NCBI GenBank assembly: GCA_009602725.1
Contig: WELB01000144.1
Coordinates: 355,734-391,523 of the forward strand
DNA from: Spirogloea muscicola
Lineage: Eukaryota; Streptophyta; Zygnematophyceae; Spirogloeales; Spirogloeaceae
DNA: 35,790 nt
Direction: 5' to 3'
Part shown: positions 1-13,100 of the stretch, in pieces
Position numbering within the stretch: the stretch's first letter is position 1
Layout: the number at the start of each line of letters is the position of its first letter
Made by a program: the position numbers and the translations under genes
The notes under the pieces: model-generated
Told to the model about the DNA's origin: nothing
The model's input: only the letters and a program-made list of their open reading frames with translations
The model's database searches: none

Positions 1-18
1 TGGCGGCGGCGCCCGCAG

Positions 19-3000
19 ATGGAACCGGCGCCGGCGCCGGCGCGGCTGCAGATGCAACGCCGCGCCGCTGGCGCTGGCAGCTCGGGCTCCATTGCCGCGC
101 GTCCCGTTGCCGCCGCATCTCTGGCCTCGGCGCCGCACGCCGGCTCCGCGACGATGAGCGCCTCGCTCGACAGACAAACCCCGCTGGCGACGGCAGCGCC
201 GCAGCCTCTGCGCGTCGACGAGCTCGGCGCGGTCGGGGGGCCGGAGACGACGGCGCCGCCGGCAGCAGCGGCCACCGTGGAGGCCGGGAGGCCGAAGAAG
301 GTGGTTGTCGTCGGCGCCGGCTGGGCTGGCCTCGGCGCCACGCATCACCTTGCCAAGCAGGTCCTGCCGCGCCGCCATGCCGAGCCCAGCTGCACGCACA
401 GTGTGCCATGAGAAGCTGCTGTCTTGCAGCTCTTACTACTGGATGAAGCCGTTGAAGATGGTGATAAGAGTGACTTGACTGATGGATGACAGTGTGTTGC
501 TGGCGCTAATGTCGCAATGCCGTCAAGCCTTGCAGAAGACAGAGATTGTCTATCAAGCGACTCTGAGGATGCCTTCTCTGAGCTTGTCACAGGGGTTTGA
601 CGTCACACTGCTCGAGGCTGGCCCGCAACCTGGAGGCCTAGTCGCTGGGTGGAAGACGGAGCGCGGCAGGTCCGTTGAAGTTGGCATTCACGGTGCGTTC
701 TTGAGTGAGAATATTATTTCTACATTTATTTTATTCCAGATTCCTTCTGGAAGGTACTTTTACTCATGCAAGTCCTTTGTTGACCGCATGCAAGAGCAGG
801 CTTTTGGTATCCGTACCGCAACATCTTCTCTCTCACCGACCATTTGCAAATCCAGCCTTTCACTGACTGGACAACATCGTCGCAGTACTCGCCGGCTGGT
901 CTTGAGGTTTGTCTGTGACACTTTCTTGACAGTCAGCCCGCATTGCATGACACTAGACAGCCTTTGACATCTTGACGAGGTAGCGGGAGTTTCAGCAAGT
1001 TTTGCTGCTAATCCCTGCAACAGTCAGGTTGAAGCAGGTGGAGTCATGACTTGTGCAAGGTCTTTTTGCAGGTGGAGTCGCCCATTTTCCAAGACCAGCC
1101 ATGGTTGCCCAGCCCGCTTGGGACTTTTGTATGGACCAAGGCAAGCTCTCTACCCAGTTATGATTGTAACTGCTTCATGAGATCAATTTGAAACCATAGT
1201 GTGGAACAGCAAGTTTCCCTGTCTTAGTTGGCGTACTACGCAGGCAGAAGCATTTGGTATCAGAGAGGGCAAGGGAAAGGCCAGTAAATGATGTAGAGCC
1301 AACGACATTGTGCAGTTCAAGAGACTGCCATTGTGGGATCGCTTGACAGCCCTCCCTCTCATGTATTCAGGTTTGAGAATGAGAGACTGTTTGTCAGCCA
1401 CTCATGTTGGATAGAGTTCCTTAACAGTTGAGGAAAATAGCGCAGCTCTTACTTGGCTGCTTGACCAAATTTGGCTGCTTGACCAATTATGTAAGTGCAG
1501 AGCACTTCCCCAGGTAGCATAAGAGCTCACACTTGCTTACTCATGAAGGTTCTGACTCCCTAAATTGGTTCATCGTATGTGTTATTCAGTCATTGACTTT
1601 GACAACAGTCACGACGCCTGGACACGCTATGACAAATGTGAGTACCTCTGTCTATCCTATAGAAACAAGCAGCATTGTCTCCAAAGTGAAGTGCTACCAC
1701 TGCTCCTTGCCTCTTAGAGTGCGTTCTTCCCACATTTCTGATTGAATGTCACAAATGGCTGAAATTTAAGTCTACTTGTGCTCCTTCTTTCAGTAACAGC
1801 AAGGGAGCTGTTCAAGCAGTATGGTTGCAGCAGCCGAGTGTATGATGATGCATTCAATCCGATGCTCTTAGTGGGGCTCTTTGCACCTGGCGAGCAATGC
1901 TCTGGCGCAGCCACCCTCGGCATGCTCTACTTCTTCATATTGGCGCACCAGGTCCGCCACACTCAACCACAAACTAGCATAGCCAAACCCACAGTGGATG
2001 AAGCTTCAAGCATAAGGACAAGTGCCTGTCATGACAATCAGCAGATCCATCTGCAAGACTCTTTCACGTGCTTCACGCAAGGTGGGAATCATAATTGGAA
2101 AGTGTGTGAGCTACTGAGAGCAATATGAGCCTGTCACAGGCTGATTTTGACGTAGTCTGGTGTAGAGGGACAGTAGGGGAGAAGATCTTCAAGCCCTGGG
2201 TGGAGTATATGAGCTCGCTTGGGGCCAAGTTCCTTGCAAACAAGAGGATGACAGATGTGACATTTGACGAGAATACTGGCAAAGTCAGTGGTGTAGTTTG
2301 TGGTGACGAGACATATGATGCTGATGCTGTAGTTTTTGCTGTTGGCATCAGCGGCATGCAACAAATTGTGGGAAAGAGGTGTGTAATGTAAAGCCATCTT
2401 CCTTGATGGCCGATCAAGGAAGATGCAGCGTATGGTTGTCTGCTGAGCTTTTCATTTGCATGTCCATCTCAAAGATATCTTTCACACCACTTTCATGAAG
2501 TTGCAGTACAGATGACAGCTTACATTCCTCTCAATCTTGCAGTGAAATGCTCAAGTCACGGGAGGAGTTTGTCAACACAGCCAATCTTGGTGCTGTGGAT
2601 GTACTCGCAGTCCGCCTATGGCTGGATCGCAAGGTGATGTCTTTAAGCAGAATGTCTTAAACTTCCTAGATGAGCATCTTGCTCTGAACCTTGATCTGCT
2701 TTACACGTGTGCTGGTGATGTGCTCCTGCCACTGAAACATAAGTATACCTTGTCAGGTCGACATACCGAGGCCAAGCAATGCTTGCTTTGGATTCGATAC
2801 AACCACTGGCTGGACGTTTTTTGATCTAAACAGTCTCCATGACGAGTACAGAGACGAGCCTGCTTCAGTGGTAGAAGCCGATTTTGTAGGTTCTCCACTT
2901 GTACATAACCCTTTCTTGATGAGTTACTTAGCTGTCTTGCCGTCCTACTTGCAAGCATCCTATGGGGTATAGCAGCTTCATCATTGCCTGGTTTGTTTTC

Positions 3001-4118
3001 CCCAAGCACAAGTTAACACCAGCATTATGCTACTTCGTCTTGTCAATGTTCTGTGGTCGTCATTCCTGCATTGCTCCTGTTGAACATTGGTCGACCCTGT
3101 CGCATTCCTTTCTAATACTGTTGCTTGATGAGTGCAGTATCACGCAAATCAGTTCCTTCCCTTGACTGATGAGCAAGCCGTGGCCAAAGTCATGGACTAT
3201 CTGGCCACTTGCATACCTGCATTTGCTGAGACCAGAGTCCTTGATAAAGTTGTTGTGCGCTTTCGGCGAGCTGTCACTCACTTTTTCCCAGGTGTGCCTC
3301 AATGCCTTAGCTCAAATAAGCAGCAGCTAAGCACTGAGCAACTCACCAGATAAGAGCCTTAAGGCGGATACTTTCTCACACGACCAAGACGAAATCTACT
3401 CAGGATGAGAGTAGACTTTTTGCAGCAGATTTGTGTATTCGCTTGAGGTATCTCACTTGCTAGGTGCATGGGCCTTTGCTTGCCTGGTTCACTTTACTGA
3501 CTAGTCCTACGTGCGAGGTTGACCGAATAGCTTTATCTGCTTTTGCTGATGTTGCCAGGCTCCTATCAATACATGATGAGAGGGACTACCAGCTTCCCAA
3601 ACGTCTTCATGGCAGGCGACTGGATAGTGAACGAGCATGGGTCATGGTCGCAGGTGCACATTGCAGCCACACTCGTGTCTCTTGCAGTGCAACATCGTCA
3701 CCCTCGTACTTCATGGTGCAGGGCTTGTAGTCCAACTCTGCAGTACAGATTCATCACAAGAAAGGTTGCTTCTCAGAATGTTTTGCAGCCCAGCTACATT
3801 TTTTATCTCACCTTTACTCAAAACATAGTCACTTTCAAATTTCTGTGTACCTCTTGTATGCACAAGAAGTGCCTAGAAATTGTCAAATTGTCAATGTTTG
3901 GCCATTCTGATGTATTCGACTTCTGAAACTTGCAGGAGAAGGCATATGTCACTGGTCTAGAGGCGGCCAACAATGTTGTGCGCCACTTTGGAGAGGGCCG
4001 TTTAGCAAACATAATCCCAGTGGAAGACGACGAGGTGCATGTCAGCATGCTGCGGGCTCTGAATCGTCAGGCGCGGGCCGCCCTCTCGCAGCTCCCATTT
4101 GCGAGCTTCTTCTTGTAG
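19..4118 (+). CDS. FAD-dependent oxidoreductase, phytoene-desaturase/amine-oxidase superfamily (plastid-type)
   Basis: Thirteen exons: 19-360, 593-692, 800-906, 1072-1140, 1316-1370, 1590-1637, 1794-1951, 2140-2378, 2543-2633, 2757-2885, 3138-3291, 3559-3653, 3936-4118. Together they make 1770 nt, or 589 aa, with all phases consistent. An Ala/Pro/Ser/Arg-rich leader looks like a chloroplast transit peptide. It is followed by the dinucleotide-binding motif VVVVGAGWAGLGATHHL, the segment GIHGFWYPYRNIF and the C-terminal FAD-binding segment FMAGDWIVNEHGSWSQ. The order and spacing match the plant family I remember as Arabidopsis At3g09580-like; its substrate is unknown to me, so I do not call it a carotene desaturase. 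The start at 19 gives the leader. Met at 154 is an alternative, and coding could extend left of the window. Intron 4 (1141-1315) has a GC donor. The neighbour on the right is convergent. Confidence 0.88.
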
Positions 4119-4765
4119 CAGCAGCTCGAGCTGCCCACATGAGTAGGCCCCCAGACTTTATCTTCGAGCACCTCGACAAAGTCCTTGTGCTGGCTGCCAT
4201 TGCTGACTAGCTAAGGTCAAGGCTGGTCAGCCCATCAAGCGGCAGGCGCATGAATGTCGGCACCTCATGACTTTATCATTCTTTTAGCAATCAGCTCCTC
4301 AGTACGTTAACCGTGTCAGATTATCCTCAGCATTAGGATCCCTGCGCAGGGCACATCACCTGCAGCAATTTGCAGCAACCTTCCTAACTAGAGGTCAAGA
4401 CTATTCTAAAGACTTCCTAGTGAAGGCACATCCTGCCCATCCTGGCTCCCACCAGTGTTTGATTACACCTACACAGAGGCCCTCCCCATTGTGCAGAGAA
4501 GGTTAGTCGCAATCTTAAGAGACACATGCCCTGGCACTGGCATTTATTGGGTAGGTGTATTGATTAGCCGCTACTGCAATGTGCAAGCTGGTCACCCCTG
4601 CTGCAGGGAGCAGCCAACTCCTATTGCTACTTAATGGCAGGCAATCACAACTGCAATGCATCGGCCAAGTGATGCTGGACATTGAAGCTGCGTCACTGTG
4701 GGCCCACACTGCAGGTCTGTGCGACAGTCCTGCCCAACAATTTTAGCAGGTTCGCAAAGGGCCAG
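4119..4765. other. Convergent intergenic spacer between the stops of genes 1 and 2
   Basis: This 647-nt space separates two tail-to-tail genes and must hold both 3' UTRs and polyadenylation sites. I see no conserved reading frame, repeat or RNA gene in it. Confidence 0.6.
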
Positions 4766-7700
4766 CTACACTCCGGCAATCTGGAGCATGTCAGCTGTGC
4801 TGACAATCTTCTCGCGGGGCTTCCCCGCCAGCGCTCCCCGCCACACCTCCTCAGCGTCGATGCGCTGCCACCCCGCCAGGTCGACTGGCCGCGCGCCACT
4901 GTCTGCCAGACGGTTCAGCAGCTGCAGCCGCCCACAATCACTCGCGGGTCGTGGCAAACGGCCCGCCCAGCTGTCCTCTGCAATGGACGCTACCTGCGGC
5001 AATTGCAAACCCCTCATCAGTCTCAGTCTTGCCCATCTCAGTCTTGCCACAGGGAAAATATGGGCTGTGCTGTGACTTGCTAAACCCACAACTCTATACT
5101 CTAGCTTTGCATTAATTCAGCAGCTACCGCTTAGAAGGACCTTGAACAGACATATTGAGATGTCTGAGTCGAAGCTGTATTGCTAGACGAGAATGAGTTT
5201 ACAAGAAGGCAACTGAGACAACTAGCAGATTATTCATTGTTAATAGAGGAAGGCAATATTTGTAGTTGCCACTCACAGTCTCCTCTGCGTCGATGAGGTT
5301 GGTGGCAATCACGCCTGTTGGCCCCCTCTTCAGCCATCCCACAACATAGAGGCCATCGTCATAGTGCTCAGCCTTTGTGCCCCAGCCACCAACATCGTCC
5401 TGCTGCTCTGAGGGGACCTCCCTGAGCACCCTTCCCAATCTGTTAGGTACAATGCCTGCATCATCAACAGGTGATGCATAATTAACTATGTCAGGCCTTT
5501 TGGTGAACCCATAGAAATTTGCAAGCAACTGACACGGCTGCCACTCATTCAGAAAGGTCTCCAGATGTGCAGGATCTACAAGATTGTTGGAGCTCTCAGT
5601 ATATGCTCCGGCATGCAGGACCGCAAAGCCTGCTAACTCCGAGAATCAGCTCTTGGTATTGCAGACTGACGCATCTGCAGCCAGGAGGATGCACGGGCTG
5701 CCTGGCCTAGCACCTTTGGCATGATCAAAGTGCAGCCCTGTAACTGGGATGGACTTGTAACCAATGCTCCGAAGGACAAGCCTGCAAAGAGCGATCTGCT
5801 CATATTAGCACTATGAGCATCTGGGTACAAGACAGTGGAACGACCTGATCTTTGGCCTCAGGAATCTCAGTCTCCATTTGGTTGGTGAACCCAGCCAGGA
5901 TGCTGAGCTGCGCTTACCTTAGCAGGCGCCACTAGTAAACAACAGTCAAATCATTTCTTCTTGTTAATTTTGTTGATTATGAAATGAGAAACAACTACAA
6001 AGGAGGCACATGCTCACCCGCAGGGTATGTCCTCAAATTCGCCAAGGCCAATGGCCCGCTGAGGCTTCCCAAGCCCTCCAGCTGCAGATCAACCTTACAT
6101 CATGGCGAACGAGTCTCTCATTCCCGTACTGTGACATTTCCTTCGTTTTCAGTTTTATGCGACAGAACTCAGCAGATAGTTTGGTTCCTGATACACGCCA
6201 CCAGCTGCACGTGCTTCGAGTGCCTAAGTCGTGATGGAGCCTGGCTCTCTGACTTACATGCAGAATGCAAAAGCCCTGCACCTCACTGGTCAAGAGGTGA
6301 CACTTGCCAGAGGATGCAAAGTAATTGACTACTATTCGTTACGTTGATGTTAATAGGACACAGCAAAGCAAGGAGGCGCACGCTGCAAGGTGGTCTTCTC
6401 AAGGCGCACGCCGTTGACGTGGGTGTTATCCATGTTTCCCAGGATCTCTGTGGGCCTTCTGAAGAAGACAAAGTACACCTGCCGCGCCGCCGGGCCGACC
6501 GCCTGCGCGCCAGTCCGGACCGCCTTCTGGAAGAGCTCAAAGACCCGCCTGTGGCTCCTGTTGACCTTCAGCTCTGCCTACCATGCAGACAGGATGACCA
6601 TTCAACAGCGCCACTTACTGGTGGCTACTGCTCTTTCCCTGATGACTTCACATTGAAGCTGCAAGCCAATGTGGAAGCCAAATGGCCTAATAAGACCTGT
6701 AAAAGCAGCAAGCGCACAATTCGATCCTCTAGCATGGCTTTTGTGTCTGGATTACATTTCACCCCTTGATCTCCACAGCAATCTCTCAGGAGCCATGAGC
6801 TTATGAAAGTCGCTGCTAATCAGCACATCAGGGTGCTCCACAATCACAATGGAGGAGCAATCACATGTTGCAAGTGCATGCAGGTACCTTATCTGCTTCA
6901 GAGATGTCAAGGTCCTCCGGGGAGACATGTACGTGTATTGACTTCAGATCTGCAAGCATAATTCATGCCTATTAGACGTCAGCAATCACCTTGAGCTACG
7001 TAGGCATAGATGTATAATAAGAAGGCTTATATTAGACAGTACTGAAAGCCTCAAGGAGGAAGTCAAGACGGCACCCAGATTGCAGCAGATGTTCCTAGTA
7101 AGCTTGGAAATCATGCACCTTCTACATCAGAGGTATATGGACTAAGGGACTATTCAGAATATCTGCAGGGCTTCGGAATGACGAATTGAGTATTCAACTC
7201 TCTGTATATATATATCTAGTTGCATAATTAGTGCAGGTTAACAGGTAGGCTAAGTGCTGCACTACAAGGCAGAAATCCCAAACAAGGTCTGGATAGAGAG
7301 GATGGTCCAGGCGGTACTCACTGAGCAGCTCACGGAGCTCCCGAGCTGTGCAGGCGGCCTGCGCAGGGCCCCGCCTCCCGACCAGGTACACTTTCCTGGA
7401 GCAGGCTGGGCGGCTTGCACTATGTCAGCTCAACCTGGCCACAATTCAACTAACCAGCTCCAGAGTACACCTGGAGCTTCATGTAACTCCACCAGTGTAT
7501 GCACCTTGTGACGTGCATAAAGCCTCTTGCTTCTATCCTGAAGGCTAAGTACATGCTGACAACTGGAGGTAATGCATGCATTCGCCTAAAGCAACAGCAG
7601 GTGCTGATTGCTGAAGGATTCAATAAAAGAAAACACTGCATTGCAAGTCTATAAGCCAGAAGTCCTTCACACGAGCTCCCTGATGGAATTGGGTGGCACC

Positions 7701-9797
7701 TGATTGTGCTCTTGCGGAGAGCGGTCAGAGCGTGCGCCGCGATGTCAGTCGCAGCAAGCTCATCGGGATCCCGCAGGAGAATGCGTGCGACGTCCAGCGC
7801 CACGTTGCCCTGGCTTTTCTCACTCGCGCACAGGCAGGCTGGCTCAGAAGACCTGCTGACTTGGTCAGCGGCCACTGCCTATTGTCCCTCTCTGCTCTCT
7901 GAGTGTCACAGAAGACCCCAAAAATTCACTTCGATGAATCTGTTACCCGACAGTATTGAAATTTGTCTACTTTCCATCTTGATTCCATGTAGGATGCTCT
8001 CTATGAGCACAAACCTCACCTAATGTCACTGGGACACAACTTAGAACCGAAGATGCAGGCTTGGGTCCTGGCGAGGGTCGGCCTAAGGATCTGGTATGAG
8101 ACTGACGGTGCCCCCGGGCTTGCCTGGCCAAGTACAACGGCTGACTCGTGGGCATTGAGATCTGGCGCGAGATCTGCGTGCCATGGGTGGCCGTTGTACC
8201 ACCACACGAACTCCCGCGCTGAGTGCATGCCTCCAAGGTCCTGTGCATAGGATGCCACCTAACATAAGGGGTGAATCGTCTTAGATATTCGAGACTGCAG
8301 CATTCCATGCTAAGCCTGAAAGTTGCAAGCTTGATAAGTCAAGTTGAACCCTTTTCATTAGCTCGTCCAACCTCATGATTTTCAACTGCAAGCAAGTACA
8401 TTGATATGTTTTATTCTCATTAACAGTGCATCGAGAGACGAGCCAATGCCAGGAATGCTGGCTTGCCTCGCCAGGGATGCCCAGCTGGCGGTCACTCTCG
8501 GCACCGTATGCCAGGATCACCTGCGTCAACATGCCACGGGCTTAGCAAGCAGCTCCCTAAGTCCAGTAATTAGCATAAGCCATATCAGGGAGTGCATGAA
8601 GATTATCAATACACTGTACTATATCTACCAACATGCCAATTTACTTGCTTGCTTATCCGCTTGAACACTGAAGTACAAATGGTAGGAGGATGGAGCAGGG
8701 ATGCACACCCCATGGTAGTGTCGACGAAGCTGCGCCAGCGACACGTCGCGGCCGAGTGCCACGTTGCCCACAAAGCGGCACCGGGCGTCGTTCGTGGCCA
8801 GCGCCGCAAATTGGTTATTGACCAGCTGCAGGCCGCCAGCCAGAGTACCAGTACTGGCAACGTTGTCAGTCGGGGGCAGCTTATGCTAATGCAGAAGGAG
8901 GCCTACGAGCGTTCCAGCAGTAGTGACAGCCACAACAGCCACCAGGTCTAGCCCTGGTGTAGACTAATATTGATATCAACTACAATAATGACTACCGACC
9001 ATATTTCAGTATCGTGCTTTAGGGTTAGGGTTGGGGCTCACCTTGGTCTCGGGGTGGTCGGGCGCAACGCCGGAGCGCACGAGGCCAAAGGGCGTCGGCA
9101 GCTGGTCCAGGACGTCGACACGGGCGGCATCGCCAAACTGGCGCAGGAGCTGGGGACCCAAGTGGCGTCAGCATTAGAGCGCGGGCCGGCTAATGGGATT
9201 AAGGCGGCATCTATCGCGGCCAGTCTTACTTCACAAATTGCGGCCAGCAAGTCTGTCAGCAAGTCTACGCCGACATCAACGTGATGAAGGCCACTCTGGT
9301 CTTTCTTAACACTCTGACAGCTGACTAGCTCCTACATCTAAATCCCATCCCACAGATAGCATTCATTTGCAACATACAACGTATGCATGTGATTATTGTA
9401 GGAGGCCATGGCGGCGGCGGTCACTGGGCCGCCTGCTGACCTTCTCAGCAGTGTAGAAGCCAGCAGGGCCACTGCCAACTACGCAAAACTGGAGGTCCTT
9501 GCTTGCAGCAGGGGCTACTGGGAGCAGCTCGCCAGCAGCGGCGGTCGATGGGGCCCCAGTCAGATGGCGGCGAGCTGGGAGCGGCGGTCCGCCGCAGCGC
9601 CGCAGGAAGGTCCGGAGGGCTGCCGCTGCCGTCGTCGCGGCAGGCGGAGGCGGCATCAGCTGCGCAGCTTTGTGGGTTTCGGCTACAGACTTGCTGCAGG
9701 CGCTGGTGGGGCGCTGCTGTGCCCGGTGCTCTGTGGCGGCAGGGGTGGAAGAGGGTGGTGGCTGCCGCCGCCTCTGCGTGCTACGGCACAGTGGCAT
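4766..9797 (-). CDS. Mitochondrial NADPH:adrenodoxin (ferredoxin) oxidoreductase
   Basis: Transfers electrons from NADPH through FAD to a mitochondrial [2Fe-2S] ferredoxin, for Fe-S cluster and cofactor synthesis (family knowledge). Exons in gene order: 9797-9441, 9149-9042, 8825-8709, 8520-8467, 8240-8124, 7809-7700, 7395-7322, 6949-6888, 6577-6382, 6081-6018, 5781-5714, 5455-5277, 4993-4766. They total 1734 nt, 577 aa, phases consistent. Diagnostic segments are the FAD motif CVVGSGPAGFYTAEK, LPTPFGLVRSGVAPDHPETK, the NADP motif VVLGQGNVALDVARILL, VYLVGRRGPAQAACT, and GLYVVGWLKRGPTGVIATN near the C-terminus. The first about 100 residues are Ala/Arg/Pro-rich, as expected for a presequence. 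Met at 9656 is an alternative and perhaps better start. Introns 4 and 5 both use GC donors (GAG|GCAAGC and CAG|GCAAGC). Gene 3 lies divergently across a GA microsatellite. Confidence 0.93.
9018..9036 (-). repeat. Telomere-like repeat in intron 2 of the adrenodoxin reductase gene
   Basis: Plus strand reads ctttagggttagggttgggg, about two and a half degenerate plant-type telomere units. The tract starts about five bases after the splice donor of this minus-strand gene, so in the transcript it reads as CCCTAA units. Confidence 0.8.
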
Positions 9798-9828
9798 AGA
9801 GGGTGGGACAGGGAGAGGAAGCGGGAGG

Positions 9829-10038
<210 letters not shown>

Positions 10039-10109
10039 TAAATCTGCCAGTGGGTCAGATTACCTGCTGTCTCTCTTGCAGCACAGGCAACGTCTCGTAG
10101 TCGCCTGCC

Positions 10110-13100
10110 ATGCCCCCGCGCTCAGGTGAAGGCGACGGCAGCGCCGGCATCGCAGCTGTCAACAGCGACAGGCCCGGCAGCGGCGGCGGGGAGAGGTCGC
10201 AGCCCAATTCCCTGGCGTCACAACTATGGGAGCTACCGCTGCCGCCGGAGCGCGTTCACTTCGTCGACTCGGCGGTGGCCTTCCAGGAGGTCGCCGCCCC
10301 GGCGCTCGCCAGCGCCGCCGTGCTGGGCCTCGATGCCGAGTGGCGCCCCACCACTGCACTTCAGTAAAACCCCCTAAACCCTAACCCCAAACCCCAAACA
10401 CTTAAACCCTAAATCCTAGACCCTGACCCTCTTGCCGACTCGCGTCGTCGTTGTTGCGACGTCGTGTGTCAGCGAGCTCAGGCTCATGCTGTGCACCAGA
10501 AAGCTGGTCGAGCCTCAGCTCGTGGCTGCACAAGGGCTTGTCAATGACCGTCCAGTATTCGGGCTTTCATTAGCGACCTCTATGTATTGACTCGTGGTCA
10601 CTGAGCGGGTCAGCTTAGCAGCAGGTGATGTACATCTGTCAATGTGCTTGCCTCTGTACTTGGCCACTCGAACCCTCCATCACTCAAAACACACTCCATT
10701 TTCCTTGCCGCCACTGCCACATGGCTCAGTTAAGCGCTGCTTTTGCTGCCGTCGATGCCGCACTCTTGCCATAGAGTAGCGAGGACAATATGGAGAGGCC
10801 CCACCGTTGTCAGCAGCTGCGACGGCGTCCATGAGAGCCCGGGAATGGTGAATGCGGCAGCACAAGCCCTGGTCATAGCCTGTTTTCCTGGACTTAGTCA
10901 CAAAGCTGTCACACCTAAGCCTTCGCAACTCAGACTCGTGCTCTCGAGCTTCTGGTGGCGCTTCCAGGGGCAGCGCATCGCGCGTGTCCATCCTCCAGAT
11001 TGCTTGCCGACCCGCCGGCAGTGGCGGCAGCTGCTCTGTCGTGCTTGTGCTGGACATGCTGGCGCTGCCACCGGCGGCGTTCGCGGGCACCCTCGGCGCT
11101 GCGCTGCGGGCGCCGGCCGTGCCCAAGCTCGGCTTCCAGTTCGCCGACGATGTGCGCCGCCTGGCGGCCAGCCATCCGCACGCCGACGCCCGAGGCTGCT
11201 TCGACATTGTCCGCATCCACTAACCTCTCATCAATATTTTGATTATACACCCTAGAGCCTGCATCAGCTCAGTGTATTTAGTGAATTTAGTGTACTCACG
11301 AAACACTAGTGAGTACAATAGAACTTAGTGTAATCAGAAATTCAGTTGTGAGTTAGCGTGCAGAGATAGGGGTCCTCTGTTAAGCTCAGCACCCGTGTCT
11401 CAGGTGGCACCGTATGTCGACGTACGTGTGCTGGAGGAGCGTGTGGCAGCTGCCGGCAGCCGGCGGGCGGCGCCGGTGGTGCCTGGCCGGGGCCTGGCCC
11501 AGGTTGCCGAGGCCACGCTTGGCCTGCACCTCTGCAAGGTAACTGAACTCGCACAATGATTTCCAAATGATCACTCAAGAGATATAATCTAGATATGAAT
11601 ACTTAATGGAGCTTCATGGACTGCAGAACAACCGGTAACAGCCAGTGGCAAGCATCTGGAGCTGATTGTGTGACAATGTCACTGAGGATTTGCCTCCTCC
11701 CTCCTCCCTCCCTCCTCCAGGACCTGCAGTGCTCCGACTGGGAGGCGCGGCCGCTGAGCGCGGCCCAGCTGCAGTATGCAGCAGCCGATGCCTACTGCCT
11801 GCTCGCCATCTTCGACGCTCTCGCTGCCAAGGAGGCCACGGCTGGAGGAGGAGGAGACGGGGATGGTGGCAGCACTGACGACCAGACCAGCGTTATAATC
11901 GCAACCCAGTGGTGGCGACGGCCCCCATTGGCGCCGCATGAGCTCAGCGGAACCCCCATGGGGCTCACCGAGCTGCTCCACGAGTACGACAGCCTGAGCA
12001 GGTGGAAGGCCAGCGACAGGCCCGCACTCGACCGAGGCAACGCTCCTGTCGCGGTGGCAAGGGCGGCACTGGCGCAGCTCCCCGGCGGCAGCGGCAGCAG
12101 CGACAACGAGTGGTGGCGGCCGCACGCTGGTTCGCTTTCGCTGCGAGAGCTGAACAGCCGACGGAGAGGCAACAAGGTGCGGAAGAGTGTGCGTGCCACT
12201 AAGCGTGTGATCGCCGGCAACAACGATGAGACGGAGAAGAGAGAGGGAGAAGGAGTGGAGCAAGCGGCGAGCGCCCGCCGCAGCAGTGGCAGTGGAGGCG
12301 ACGAGGATGCTGGCGAGTGGCAAGGCCCGCCGCCGTGGTCCCCGGCACTCGGCGGCGACGGCCGGCCCCGATTCCTGTGCGATGGCATGGTGTGTGAATC
12401 TCATTCTTTCTGTTACATCAACCCTCGCAATAAATTGCTCACTCTCCAAGAGATTCCTGTTGGTCAGCATCTGCACTCGCTGCAATTGTTGAGCTAATTC
12501 CTGTTAAGCTAAGCTCTAATACTCCTGAACTGATTTCAAATCTTAGCCGCATTTTGGGTGCTCGCCACCAGGTGGAGGGTCTGGCACGGCAGTTACGGTG
12601 CGTGGGCATCGACGCAGCCTCGCCGCACAGACCGGCAACGGCGGCGGGCGCAGACCCGGCGCGGCGGCTTGTGGAGCAGGCGGTGGACGAGGGGCGCGTG
12701 CTGCTCACGCGCGACCTCAAGCTCCTGCGGCGGCGGCTTCTGCCGCCCCACCTGGCGTATCGCGTCCGCGCGCTTGGCAAGCAGGACCAGCTTCGCGAGG
12801 TGAGGGCCGTCCTGATCATCAATGCTCAAGCCCTCCTACTCCCTGAACCTTCTAAATCTTCCTTAACCCTAAACCCTCAACCCTAAACCCTAATTTCTTA
12901 ATCTCTATCACAGCCAAAGTTTGCCCCTGAGACCCCGTACTCTTCCACCCGGTAGGTGTAATATACACAGTTATTAACAAGGTGATAATTTGATCCAATC
13001 AATATACCACTTGTGAGCTCTTCTAAGGCGTCTGTGTGTTCAAGTCTTAACCCAGACAATAATACCTTGTCCAGAACTTCGTGATCCTAAGCTGAATTTC

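Noticed and set aside
19-4118. Calling gene 1 a phytoene or zeta-carotene desaturase
   Set aside because: The superfamily fits, but the signature segments match a separate plant oxidoreductase family of unknown substrate better than the carotene desaturases.
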